A DNA stretch of 64,000 bases. Origin: JAXLYX01 sp046351215. GTDB taxonomy: Bacteria > Myxococcota_A > Polyangia > Polyangiales > Houyiibacteriaceae. The DNA lies in NCBI GenBank assembly GCA_046351215.1, contig JAXLYX010000021.1:1-64000 (forward strand), given 5' to 3'. The position numbers were made by a program, and so were the translations under genes. Under the pieces are notes generated by a model that ran no database searches, was not told where the DNA came from, and saw only the letters and a program-made list of their open reading frames with translations. This document shows positions 52,334 through 61,020 of this stretch, piece after piece (position 1 is the first letter of the stretch; each line of letters opens with the position of its first letter).

Positions 52334-52732
52334 TCAGGACCCGCCCGTGAGCACCACGTACGCGATCGAGCCCGCGATCAGGACGACGAGCAAGACGACG
52401 AAGATCAGCGCACCGCGCAGGATCGGATCGCCCTTCGCCGGATCGGGGAGCTCGATGCCGTTCCGGGCCGCCATCGACCGGATCGCGTCGACGCTCGCCG
52501 CAGCGCCCATCCCCGAGACCCATTGGTGCAGCGCGATCGCGCCGAGCTGACCCATCGGTCCTTCGCGCATCCGCTCGACGAGGTAGCGCTCGAACGCGGG
52601 CTCGTCCTTCGCGAGCGCCCCGTAGTCGAAGCCGCAGCCTGCGCAGACGTACGTCGGTCCGCGGTGCACGACGAGCGTGGTATCCGAGCAGCCGGGGCAT
52701 CGGACGTAGATCGAGCTCTGTTGCATCCGCAT
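52334..52732 (-). CDS. zinc-ribbon membrane protein
   Basis: 132 residues from the ATG at 52732; 52726 and 52783 are alternative in-frame starts. The N-terminal zinc ribbon is CPGC...CAGC with a 16-residue spacing. Helical DEPAFERYLVERMREGP and a hydrophobic C-terminal segment (LIFVVLLVVLIAGSIAYVV) follow. The topology is a cytoplasmic zinc domain with a tail anchor. No family named. It is divergent from the kinase gene. Confidence 0.65.
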   Translation of the reverse strand: MRMQQSSIYVRCPGCSDTTLVVHRGPTYVCAGCGFDYGALAKDEPAFERYLVERMREGPMGQLGAIALHQWVSGMGAAASVDAIRSMAARNGIELPDPAKGDPILRGALIFVVLLVVLIAGSIAYVVLTGGS

Positions 52733-52875
52733 GCAGTACCGGAAGTGGAGCGAGCTGGGAAGCGGGGCGACCTCTGCCACCATGTAGGCACGCGTCGAGT
52801 CGGTCGCGATTGACCCCTCCGGCCGCGGATGAGTACCTTCGCGGCCGGCGGTCGAAGCCGCTCCGCCGTTCGACG

Positions 52876-54465
52876 ATGGCCTTTCCCCCAGACGCAGGCT
52901 CCCCGATGGCGACGCAGGATCGGCTCCTCGGCCGAACCCTGGCGGGCCGCTATCAGGTGCTGAGGAGGCTCGGCGCCGGTGGGCTCGGCACGGTCTACGT
53001 CGCGCGGCAGCTCGCCGTCGGACGCGACGTGGCCGTCAAGGTCCTCCACGACGCGATCGCGGACAGCCCCGAGCACCGACAGCGCTTCGAGCGCGAGGCG
53101 AAGGCGCTCGCTCAGCTTCGTCATCCGAACGTCATCGGCATCCTCGACGTGGGCTCGGACGAAGGCACGAGCTTCCTCGTCATGGAGCTCTTCGAGGGTC
53201 GTCCCCTCGGCGACGTCCTCGCGGAGGGCGGCGTCCCGACCGTCATCGCCCTCGAGCTCGTGCGTCAGCTCCTCCGTGCCCTCGCGTACGCGCATGGACT
53301 GCGCATCATCCATCGCGACCTGAAACCCGCGAACATCCTCGTGCGTCGTCTGCCGGACGGCTCGCCCCACCTCGTGGTGCTGGACTTCGGCATCGCGAAG
53401 TTCCTCGACGACGAAGGAGGGCCCTCGTCGCTCACGAAGCAGGGAGCCATCCTCGGCACGCCGGCCTACATGGCGCCGGAGCAGGCGACCGGAGGCGTCG
53501 CGCGTCCGATGCTCGACGTCTACGCGGCAGGGCTCGTCGCCTTCGAGCTCCTCGTCGGACGGCGCCCCTTCCCGGAGACGGATCGTGCGGAGCTCCTGCG
53601 CGCGCACCTGATGGTCGCGCCGCCGCTTCCCTCCAGCCTCCGTCCGGAGCTCGCGACGATCCCGGGGCTCGACGCGTTCCTGCTCAAGGCGCTCGAGAAG
53701 AAGCCTGCCAATCGATTCGCCGACGGCATCCAGATGCTCGAGGCCTTCGAGCGGATCGCGCCTCCGCTCGCGATGACGCCTTCGTCGCCCGGGGTCGTCG
53801 CCGTCGCTCCGCCGCCCGCCATGCCCGTCGCCGTGGAGCGACCGCCGTCCGTCGCGGGAATGCCCGGAGGCCGTCTGCTCGTGATCCTCTTGGCCGTCGG
53901 AGTGACCGCGGCGCTCGTGCTCGGCCTCGCAGTGATGCTCTTCCTCCGCAGCGAACCGGAGGCGGCGCCTGCGCCCGCACCGCGCGCCGTGCAGGCGCCG
54001 ATCGCGCCGACGGCGAGCGCGCCCCCACCGGGACCGAGTCCTCTCTCCGGGGAGCCGCCGGCCGAGATCGCTTCGCTGCAGCGGACCATCCTGAACGGAG
54101 GTCGTCCCTCCCGCGACGGGCTGCAGCCGCTCTATCGCTACAACGCCGCGCACCCGGAAGACGCGCGCGGCGAGCTCCTCCTCGGCCGCACCTACACCGA
54201 TCGTCGATGGTTCTCCGATGCCACCACCGCCTATGCCGAGGCATGCCGTCGGGATCGAGCCTCCGCGAGCGATCCGCGGCTCCGCGCCGACCTGATCCGC
54301 ATCTCGGCCGGCCCACGATTCGGAGACGCGGCCGGGCGGGTGGTGGCGACGTGCCTCGGTCGATCGGCCGTCACCGAAGTCGAAGCGGCCGCCGCCGCAC
54401 AGACCGACGCCGCGAGTCGCGAGCGGCTCGAAGCGCTCGCCTCGCAATTGCGGCAGTCGCCATGA
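52876..54465 (+). CDS. Ser/Thr protein kinase with C-terminal membrane segment and TPR-like tail
   Basis: 529 residues from ATG 52876 (ATG 52906 also possible). The kinase lies at about 18-285: GAGGLGTVYVAR, VAVKVL, RIIHRDLKPANILV, VLDFGIAKF and GTPAYMAPEQATG. A Pro-rich linker leads to one membrane segment (about 333-357) and a second Pro/Ala-rich stretch. The C-terminal 130 residues (LLGRTYTDRRWFSDATTAYA) are TPR-like and extracytoplasmic. This is the classic PknB-like layout, unlike the reversed pair at 30.5-33.6 kb. Confidence 0.9.
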   Translation: MAFPPDAGSPMATQDRLLGRTLAGRYQVLRRLGAGGLGTVYVARQLAVGRDVAVKVLHDAIADSPEHRQRFEREAKALAQLRHPNVIGILDVGSDEGTSFLVMELFEGRPLGDVLAEGGVPTVIALELVRQLLRALAYAHGLRIIHRDLKPANILVRRLPDGSPHLVVLDFGIAKFLDDEGGPSSLTKQGAILGTPAYMAPEQATGGVARPMLDVYAAGLVAFELLVGRRPFPETDRAELLRAHLMVAPPLPSSLRPELATIPGLDAFLLKALEKKPANRFADGIQMLEAFERIAPPLAMTPSSPGVVAVAPPPAMPVAVERPPSVAGMPGGRLLVILLAVGVTAALVLGLAVMLFLRSEPEAAPAPAPRAVQAPIAPTASAPPPGPSPLSGEPPAEIASLQRTILNGGRPSRDGLQPLYRYNAAHPEDARGELLLGRTYTDRRWFSDATTAYAEACRRDRASASDPRLRADLIRISAGPRFGDAAGRVVATCLGRSAVTEVEAAAAAQTDAASRERLEALASQLRQSP

Positions 54466-54547
54466 GAGGCGCCTCGACGCGTCCTCGGCCGCGGATCGTC
54501 TGCCGCTCCGGGGCCGCCACGCGATACACTCGTCTCGGAGGTCCTGG

Positions 54548-55423
54548 ATGATCGAGCGCGGCACCGTCATCGCCGAGCGTTACGTCGTGGAAGACACCCT
54601 CGGCGAGGGCGGGATGGGCGTCGTGTATGCGGCGCGACGGATCGCGGACGGCCTCGAGGTCGCGATCAAGGTGATGCTGCCGGAGATCGCCGCGCATCCC
54701 GAGATGCGCAGACGCTTCCTCCGAGAAGCGACCGCCCTGTCCACGCTCTCGCATCCCCACATCATCGGCGTGCTCGAGTTCGGCGTGCTCGGGGACACGG
54801 TCTTCCTGGTGATGGAGCGACTGCGCGGTCGGAGCCTCGCCAGCTACATCGAGGACACCGACATCACGCCCGACATCGCCCTGGCGATCGCGGACCAGAT
54901 GCTCGCGGGTCTCGCCTTCGCGCACGCCCACGGAGTGCTCCACCGCGACGTGAAGCCCGACAACATGTTCGTGGTCGAGCTCCCGGGTGGCGCTCGGGTC
55001 CTCAAGCTCCTCGACTTCGGTCTCGTGAAATTCGTGGACCGCGAAGCGTGGTCGGACTCCTCCACGCTCACCGCGCAGGGCGCGATCCTCGGCTCGCCCC
55101 CGTACATGTCCCCCGAGCAGATCTTCGGACAGACGGTCGACGCACGGACCGACGTGTACGCGGCCGGAGTGGTCCTCTTCGAGCTCTTGACCGGCTCGTG
55201 GCCCTTCATGGCCGAAGAGGTCTCCGATCTCTTCCGTGCCCATGCCCTCGACCCCGTGCCCCCGGTCTCGAGCGCGCGTCCTGCGCTCCGGGTCGTGCCG
55301 GAGCTCGACGCGATCATCGCGCGTGCGATGGACAAGACCCAGGGCCGGCGGTTCGCCGACGCGCGCGAGATGCGGGCCGCGATGGCCAAGCTGCCGAAAC
55401 CGGCGGCTTGGCTGATCGGATAG
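54548..55423 (+). CDS. soluble Ser/Thr protein kinase
   Basis: 291 residues, kinase domain only. It has GEGGMGVVYAAR, VAIKVM, GVLHRDVKPDNMFV, LKLLDFGLVKF and GSPPYMSPEQIFG; all catalytic residues are present. GGAGGTCC before the ATG fixes the start. There is no membrane segment or sensor domain. It follows another kinase by 82 bp in the same direction, so they may form a cascade or share regulation (inference). Confidence 0.93.
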   Translation: MIERGTVIAERYVVEDTLGEGGMGVVYAARRIADGLEVAIKVMLPEIAAHPEMRRRFLREATALSTLSHPHIIGVLEFGVLGDTVFLVMERLRGRSLASYIEDTDITPDIALAIADQMLAGLAFAHAHGVLHRDVKPDNMFVVELPGGARVLKLLDFGLVKFVDREAWSDSSTLTAQGAILGSPPYMSPEQIFGQTVDARTDVYAAGVVLFELLTGSWPFMAEEVSDLFRAHALDPVPPVSSARPALRVVPELDAIIARAMDKTQGRRFADAREMRAAMAKLPKPAAWLIG

Positions 55424-55524
55424 GCGCGGTCACGAGGCGTGACGTAGGCGCGTGGATTCACCTGCGGAACGGCGCGTGCCACCGACTTCCCGGGCGCGGG
55501 TGCCCGTACTAGGCTGACGGCATC

Positions 55525-55989
55525 ATGCATCCTTGGGCTTCGTCCTCCTTCTTCTCCCTCCTCATCGCGGGTCTGCTCGTCGTCTCTTCCGCGAACGCCG
55601 ACGTCGGCCCGGCACCTTCCTGCCCGACAGGGCTCGTATCGGCCTACGCGTACGGACGCTACTGTGCGCCCATCGTCTGCAGCAGCGACGACGACTGTCC
55701 GACGGGATCGGGCTGCGAAGAACGCGCGTTCTGCCTGACGCCGCGATCCGCCTCGACGCCGGAGGCGCTCGAGTACGTCGGCAGCTGCGCGTCGGACGGG
55801 ACGTGTGCTTCGGGCGCGACCTGCAGTCGCCAGATGTACTGCGGCGTCGTGTCGTCGTCGCAGGGCCACTGCGACGCGGCCGCTGCCGCTCGGCCGTCGC
55901 CGTCGGCGTCGGCGATCGGAGCCCCTCTCGCGCTCTCGTTCGTCGCGGCCTGGCTCGTCCTCCGGCGGCGCCCCCATCGGGGCTCCTGA
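55525..55989 (+). CDS. exported Cys-rich protein with a MYXO-CTERM-like tail
   Basis: 154 residues: a signal peptide (ending in NADVG), Cys-rich modules (CSSDDDCPTGSGCEERAFC, then CASDGTCASGATC), and a C-terminal tripartite tail of Pro/Ser stretch, hydrophobic APLALSFVAAWLVL and basic RRRPHRGS. This tail resembles the C-terminal sorting signals of Myxococcota (MYXO-CTERM), which a rhombosortase-like enzyme may process, though the usual Cys just before the helix is farther upstream here (GHC). Function unknown. Confidence 0.72.
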   Translation: MHPWASSSFFSLLIAGLLVVSSANADVGPAPSCPTGLVSAYAYGRYCAPIVCSSDDDCPTGSGCEERAFCLTPRSASTPEALEYVGSCASDGTCASGATCSRQMYCGVVSSSQGHCDAAAAARPSPSASAIGAPLALSFVAAWLVLRRRPHRGS

Positions 55990-56018
55990 GCCTGTCCTTC
56001 GCGAGCCTCGGATCCGTT

Positions 56019-56061
56019 AGGAGGTAGTCCTGTCCGCATAGCCGGATCGGGACTACCTCTT
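56019..56061. promoter_or_regulatory. nested hairpin before the methyltransferase gene
   Basis: Outer arms GAGGTAGTCC (56021-56030) and GGACTACCTC (56050-56059) are perfect over 10 bp. An inner TCCG/CGGA stem lies in the loop. It is 115 bp before the methyltransferase start and 30 bp after the previous stop, so it may be a terminator of the Cys-rich gene or an operator/leader structure. No T-run follows. Confidence 0.5.
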
Positions 56062-56175
56062 CGATTCCGTGCCGCGTCACCTTGGAGGAGCTCCGCCCGG
56101 AACCGAGCGCCGTCGTCCCCCGCTCGCCCTCCCGTCGCGGCGCCGCACGGAGGCCGAAAGGAGAGGAGGGATCGC

Positions 56176-57057
56176 ATGCCCGGACAGCAACCCTCGTTCG
56201 ACGCTGCGCAGTACAAGCAGGCGCAGCGCGAGCAATGGAACAAGGACGGTGCCGCATGGCGACGGTGGAGCCCCACGCTCGATCGTTGGTATGGCGGAGC
56301 GACGTGGAAGATGCTCGATCTCGCGCGGCTCGAGCCCGGTCACCACGTCCTCGACGTCGCCGCCGGCGCAGGCGAGCCCGCGGTCAGCGCCGCCGAGCGC
56401 GTGGGGCCTTCCGGTCACGTCCTCGCGACGGATCTCTCCGAAGGCATCGTGGCCCTCGCGGCCGAGGTCGCGCGCGAACGCGGGCTCGAGCAGGTCGAGA
56501 CGCGCGCGATGGACGGGGAGAAGCTGGAGCTCCCGGACGCTTCCTTCGATGCCGTGCTCTGCCGTCTCGGGCTGATGTACATGCCGCATCCCCTGACCGC
56601 GCTCGGCGAGTGGCGCCGGGTGCTCCGGCCGGGCGGTCGGGTCTCGGTCGTCGTCTTCTCGACGCCCGCGCGGAACGACTGGGGGGCGATCCCGGCTTCG
56701 ATCATCCGTGGGCGCGCCGGGCTCGAGCCTCCTCTCTCGGGGCAACCCGGGCCGTTCGCCCTCGGCGCACGCGGAGCCCTCGAGGACCTCTTCCGGCAAG
56801 CCGGCTACGAGAGCCCCGAGGTCCACGCCGTGCCGGTGCCGCTCCGGATGCGCGATGCATCCGAGTACGTCCGCCTCGCACGCGAGGCCTTCGGCGCCTT
56901 CAACGCCATGATGGCCCACCTCCCCCTCCGAGAGCGCGAGTCCGCGTGGAACGAGGTCGAGAGCGCGATGCGCGGCTTCGAATCCGAGGACGGATTCGAG
57001 GTGCACGGCGAATGCCTCGTCGGCGCGGCCACGAAGCCCTCGGTCGCAGGGCCCTGA
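56176..57057 (+). CDS. SAM-dependent methyltransferase (UbiE-like)
   Basis: 293 residues with GAGGAGGG upstream. Class I methyltransferase motifs: motif I VLDVAAGAGEPA, ATDLS after beta-2, and DASFDAVLCRLGLMYMPHP in the UbiE/MT11 style, then LRPGGRVSVVVFS. It uses S-adenosylmethionine on an unknown acceptor, probably a quinone- or lipid-like small molecule judging by the family. It stands alone between the hairpin and NnrS. Confidence 0.9.
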   Translation: MPGQQPSFDAAQYKQAQREQWNKDGAAWRRWSPTLDRWYGGATWKMLDLARLEPGHHVLDVAAGAGEPAVSAAERVGPSGHVLATDLSEGIVALAAEVARERGLEQVETRAMDGEKLELPDASFDAVLCRLGLMYMPHPLTALGEWRRVLRPGGRVSVVVFSTPARNDWGAIPASIIRGRAGLEPPLSGQPGPFALGARGALEDLFRQAGYESPEVHAVPVPLRMRDASEYVRLAREAFGAFNAMMAHLPLRERESAWNEVESAMRGFESEDGFEVHGECLVGAATKPSVAGP

Positions 57058-57139
57058 GCGTCGCGGACGGTCACGCCTCCGCCGTCCTGACAAAGCTCAT
57101 GGCGAGGGGCCGCGCGCGTACGCATGCTCGAGGTGCATC

Positions 57140-58303
57140 ATGCGCTTCGCCCAACACCCCCTGTGGTTGGTCGGTTTCCGGCCCTTCTTCGGCCTGGCGA
57201 TGCTCGCTGGAGCTTGGCTCCCCGTGCTCTGGGCCTGCGTCTACGGCGGCAGCTGCGCGCCGCCCGCCCCGGGGTATTTCACGAGGGTCCAGTGGCACGC
57301 CCACGAGATGTTCTACGGCTTCGGCTGGGCCGTGCTCGGCGGTTTCCTGCTCACGGCCACCAAGAACTGGGTGAGCGTCCGCGGCTACCACGGTCCCTCG
57401 CTGATGGCGCTCGTCGGCGCCTGGTCGTTCGAGCGCGTCGGCATGTGGTTCGGGGGCCGCTGGCCCGAGCCCCTTTTCCGCCTCTCGAACAACCTCTTCC
57501 TCGCGTCGATCATCGTCATGATCGTCGCGACGCTGGTCGTCCACCGGCGCCGCGACAGCTACCCCGACAACTTCGTCTTCCTCTTGGTCCTGCCCGCCTT
57601 CCTCGTCGCCAAGAACCTCCTGCTCAGCCCGGGGCACATGGCTCTCGGCACGAGCATGACGCTCGGCCTCTTCCGAATGGCCTTCCTCGTCATGCTCGAG
57701 CGGACGCTGACTCCGTTCATGAAGGGAGCGTTCCAGGTCGACATCCTGCGCGACGTCCGATGGGACGGGGCCATCAAGCTGCTCGCGGCGCTCATGGTCT
57801 TCGAGCAGCTCCTGCCGCCCTGGTCGAGAGCCGTCTGCGGCGGATCGCTCGTCGTGCTGCTCGTGGGTCGTTTCCTCGTCTGGAAGCCGTGGCTCGCCCT
57901 GCGGAGGCTCGACATCGGCATCATGTACCTCGGGTACCTCGCGATCACCGCGCAGATGGCGCTCGTCGCGCTCGGCCCCTCGAACCAACCCGTGTGGGTC
58001 GGCACCGTCTCGGTGCATCTCTTCACGTTCGGCGCGATGGGCCTGATCATCCCCGCGATGTTCGTCCGCATCTCGAAGGGCCATACGGGCCGCAAGGTGG
58101 TTTTCGACGCCGGGGATCGCGCCGTGCTGTGGATCATGATGGTCGGCCTCGTGGCCCGCGTGGTCGCGCCCCAGCTCGCGACGGAGCACTACCTCGGCTG
58201 CATCCAGGTCGCCGCGGCGTGCTGGTTCGCGTGCTTCTCGATCCTCGCGTACCGCTACCTTCCCTTCCTCTGGGCGCCGCGCGTCGACGGGAAGGAGCAT
58301 TGA
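57140..58303 (+). CDS. nnrS: NnrS-family haem-copper membrane protein
   Basis: 387 residues with about twelve membrane segments. NnrS signatures are FRPFFGLAMLAGAW at the N-terminus, QWHAHEMFYGFGWAVLGGFLLTA (His ligands), LGTSMTLGLFRMAFLVMLERTLTPF and VHLFTFGAMGLIIPAMFVRIS. NnrS protects against nitric oxide or nitrosative stress in denitrifiers, binding haem and copper. It follows the methyltransferase gene by 82 bp and is convergent with a di-haem cytochrome gene. Confidence 0.93.
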   Translation: MRFAQHPLWLVGFRPFFGLAMLAGAWLPVLWACVYGGSCAPPAPGYFTRVQWHAHEMFYGFGWAVLGGFLLTATKNWVSVRGYHGPSLMALVGAWSFERVGMWFGGRWPEPLFRLSNNLFLASIIVMIVATLVVHRRRDSYPDNFVFLLVLPAFLVAKNLLLSPGHMALGTSMTLGLFRMAFLVMLERTLTPFMKGAFQVDILRDVRWDGAIKLLAALMVFEQLLPPWSRAVCGGSLVVLLVGRFLVWKPWLALRRLDIGIMYLGYLAITAQMALVALGPSNQPVWVGTVSVHLFTFGAMGLIIPAMFVRISKGHTGRKVVFDAGDRAVLWIMMVGLVARVVAPQLATEHYLGCIQVAAACWFACFSILAYRYLPFLWAPRVDGKEH

Positions 58304-58356
58304 GCGGCCGAGGGGCGCACGCGTGCCCGGTGCGCGTCGGCTCCCCTCCCGCCCCC

Positions 58357-60009
58357 TCAGAGCGTCTTCAGGTACTCGAGCAGATCCGCGAGCTCCTCGG
58401 GATGCGAGCCCCAGTCGATGCCGAGGAAGACCGCGCTCGAGTGGCCCGCGTTCGAGCGCCCCGCGAGGCGCGTGTCGAACCAATCGACGTACTTCTCCCG
58501 GGTCGCCGCGGAGTCCCAGACGAAACCGACATCGTCTTCGTCGTAGTGGATCGCACCGCGGAAGAAGCCGGTCGGGCGGCTCGACGGTACGAGGAGGTGA
58601 CGCAGCGTCGGGACCGAGCCGTTGTGCAGGTAGGGAGCTCGCGCCCAGATGCCGTGCAGCGGCAACGCCATGTATCCCCGCACGAAGCCGCTCGAGGGGT
58701 CGGCGACGACACGCTCGTCGGGCACGTCGCAGACCGCGGAATCCGTGCAGGCGTTGCGGAGAGCCGTGAGGAGGCGATCGCGTCCCTGTTGCGTGACCGC
58801 GCGGGCTCGATTCGGATCCGTCCCCGTCAGGCTGGTCGGGAAGATCTCGCTCGTGCCGTCGTGGTGGCAGCTCGCGCAGTAGCGTTGGAAGAGATCGGCG
58901 CCGCGGGCCGCGCGCTCTCCGTCGACGTCGAAGGGATACGGAGGCGAAGGGAGGTCGCGCGCGAGCTGCGCGACCTCGTACGCGGTGTCGAAGCTCACGG
59001 CTCCGCTGAGGCCCACCGCTCCGATCGAGGCGGCCAGGTTGCGATACACCGGATCCGGCAGGCTTCCGTCCCACTCGGCCACGGGTCGCGCCCGCTGACG
59101 CCAGAGGCTCATGATGTCGGCCTCGCCCGGCACGGGAGGCATGATCGCCGCGAGTGTCGCGTTGGTGCCCGGGAGGAGCGACTCCGGGAGCGTGCGCATC
59201 GCGAAGATCACCGCATACGAATCGAAGAAGCCGCGACGGTCGGTCGCGAACGGATCCGGGGCGTTGGGCGTGGTCCCGCGATCGTAGGTGAGCCCACCGA
59301 TCGTCCGCTCCTCGACCTGGCGACGCAGGAGGAGCGCCTCCTTCACGGTCTGCGCGACGAGGCCGCCGCCGAGCTGCGCGTAGCGCGGATCCGCCGCCGC
59401 GTCCTCGAAGGCCGTGAACACCGCGTCGAAGCGGGTGTTCGGTGCACCGAAGAGCAGCTGCTCGTTGCCGTCCGGGCCGATCACGCGACCCACGTGGCAG
59501 GCGGCGCACGAGAAGATCACGAGCTCCGATCCGCCGGCCTCGAAGGTCGCGATCCCGAGCGGGAGCGGATTCGACGGGTCGTGGAGGTCCGGGCCGAGGC
59601 CCACGGCCGCGAGCTTCTCCTCGGGCGGGCCCCACCGATCGGGCATCACCGTGGTGAACGCATCGAACGTGGTCCGCGGGATCCCGAACGTCCCGAGCGG
59701 CGCGTACAGGAGGGCGCGGAGCCCGCTCTCGTTCGCCGCGAGGTAGGCGTCGAGATCGCGCTGTCGGAGCGCCCGCTCCGCGCGCCAACGGGCGAAGGGA
59801 TCGGTGGCCTGCGAGCTCCCGACGGGCGAGCCTCCGTCGGCGGTCGCTCCCGCGCCCCCGTCGCCGCCCGAGCCCGAGGCGACGAGAGGACTTCCCGACG
59901 CGCATCCGGCGAAGACGACGAGCCCCGTGAGCACGAGCGCCGCGCGCATTCGGCTCGAGGACGCGATCGCCGTCGAACGCACCGCTCGCTCTCGATCGAC
60001 TCGCCCCAT
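58357..60009 (-). CDS. RoxA-like di-haem c-type cytochrome lipoprotein
   Basis: 550 residues from the ATG at 60009 (GGGAGGCGGGAC upstream). The lipobox FAGC is followed by a Gly/Ser linker. Two haem c sites are present: CAACHVG (about 170) and CASCHHDG (about 385). LPLHGIWARAPYLHNGSVPT near the C-terminus is the signature shared by the RoxA/CpxA di-haem group (rubber oxygenase and cytochrome c peroxidase-like). Whether it is an oxygenase or a peroxidase cannot be told; RoxA itself is about 680 residues. It is exported and convergent with nnrS. Confidence 0.88.
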   Translation of the reverse strand: MGRVDRERAVRSTAIASSSRMRAALVLTGLVVFAGCASGSPLVASGSGGDGGAGATADGGSPVGSSQATDPFARWRAERALRQRDLDAYLAANESGLRALLYAPLGTFGIPRTTFDAFTTVMPDRWGPPEEKLAAVGLGPDLHDPSNPLPLGIATFEAGGSELVIFSCAACHVGRVIGPDGNEQLLFGAPNTRFDAVFTAFEDAAADPRYAQLGGGLVAQTVKEALLLRRQVEERTIGGLTYDRGTTPNAPDPFATDRRGFFDSYAVIFAMRTLPESLLPGTNATLAAIMPPVPGEADIMSLWRQRARPVAEWDGSLPDPVYRNLAASIGAVGLSGAVSFDTAYEVAQLARDLPSPPYPFDVDGERAARGADLFQRYCASCHHDGTSEIFPTSLTGTDPNRARAVTQQGRDRLLTALRNACTDSAVCDVPDERVVADPSSGFVRGYMALPLHGIWARAPYLHNGSVPTLRHLLVPSSRPTGFFRGAIHYDEDDVGFVWDSAATREKYVDWFDTRLAGRSNAGHSSAVFLGIDWGSHPEELADLLEYLKTL

Positions 60010-60173
60010 GTCCCGCCTCCCTGTGCGCGCTCGTGCGCGGTCTCCGACCGAGGATCCAGGATGCAGGAGTGAAACAACGATACAATAGCTGTATCGGTCA
60101 TTCCCAATTTGGTCGGCCGGACCGGCCAACGCGGGGTGGTCGGCGGCCGGTTGGGCGGGGTCGCCAGGAGCTC

Positions 60174-60590
60174 CTAGTCGCGCTCGAATCGCGACGAGGG
60201 AGCCCCGAGGGCGACGCTCTCCCGGAGAGCGCGTGCGAGGTCGGCCACCTGCTCCGGATCGACACGGAGGAGGTTGGCCTCCAGCAGGAGATCCCCGCCT
60301 CCACCTTCGAACAGCCGACGCCACGTCTGCTCGACCGTCTCGCACACCGTCGAAAGCCGAGCCTCGGAGTACCCGCAGTCGAGAATGGACGCCGGGAAAC
60401 GGAAGCCCCACGAGGCCTCGCCCGCATGGACCATCCGCGGGAGCCACTCGCGGCACAATCGGGCGGGTCCCTCCGCGTCGACGCCGCTGCGCGCCGACTC
60501 CCGCACGAATTGCTCGAGCCACTCGGCGAGCACCGCCCGATCACACGAGACGGCGACTCCGTAGACCTCGACGGGGATCTCACGGCTCAT
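60174..60590 (-). CDS. hypothetical protein, second of a coupled pair
   Basis: 138 residues from the ATG at 60590, which lies inside the end of the upstream gene (11-bp overlap) and is preceded by GGGAGGGGG. It starts MSREIPVEVYGVAVSCDRAV and has a helical pattern (FVRESARSG, LCREWLPRMVHAG). No family recognised. It is soluble and without a signal. Partner of 60580-60993. Confidence 0.65.
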   Translation of the reverse strand: MSREIPVEVYGVAVSCDRAVLAEWLEQFVRESARSGVDAEGPARLCREWLPRMVHAGEASWGFRFPASILDCGYSEARLSTVCETVEQTWRRLFEGGGGDLLLEANLLRVDPEQVADLARALRESVALGAPSSRFERD

Positions 60591-60993
60591 CGGCGGCCCC
60601 CCCTCCCTGGAGATGAGTCGCGAGAAGACGCGCGAGCGCGAGGACCTCGTCGAGGCCGCATCCGAAGACGGCTTCGAAGTCCACGCTGGCAACGCCCGCT
60701 CGAGCGGCGTTGTCGAGGGCACACGAGACACTGGCGGCGAGCGCGACGAGCGATCGTGGTGAGCTCGCGAGCTCGGAGACGTCGTACACGCGCCTCGCGG
60801 ACCCCGGGTCGACGAAGACACACAAGGGGCGCCACGCGTCGTCGATCCGAGCCGCGACGAAGGCCCCGTCGCCTTCCTCCTCGAGGGAGGAATCCTCGAA
60901 GAGGCGCACGGCCACGCAGGCCCAGCTCATCAGCGGGCGCAGGCCGACGATCAGCTCGCGGTTCTCGATGCGGAGGACGACACTCGTATCCAT
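60580..60993 (-). CDS. hypothetical protein, first of a coupled pair
   Basis: 137 residues. It starts MDTSVVLRIENRELIVGLRP, followed by a beta-rich half (GAFVAARIDDAWRPLCVFVD) and a helical C-terminus ending GGGAADEP. No family recognised. It is soluble. Overlap with the next gene suggests that the two products act together. It lies between the SBBP lipoprotein gene (27 bp away, same strand) and the cytochrome gene. Confidence 0.65.
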   Translation of the reverse strand: MDTSVVLRIENRELIVGLRPLMSWACVAVRLFEDSSLEEEGDGAFVAARIDDAWRPLCVFVDPGSARRVYDVSELASSPRSLVALAASVSCALDNAARAGVASVDFEAVFGCGLDEVLALARLLATHLQGGGAADEP

Positions 60994-61020
60994 GGCCTGT
61001 TCGGCTGCCTCGGTCCCCGC

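Noticed and set aside
57124..60072. Long rightward frame across NnrS and the di-haem cytochrome gene
   Set aside because: It runs through two well-identified genes in other frames and is Arg/His-biased.
60174..60993. Toxin-antitoxin pair
   Set aside because: The overlap fits, but neither product shows a nuclease, acetyltransferase or DNA-binding motif, so it was not called.
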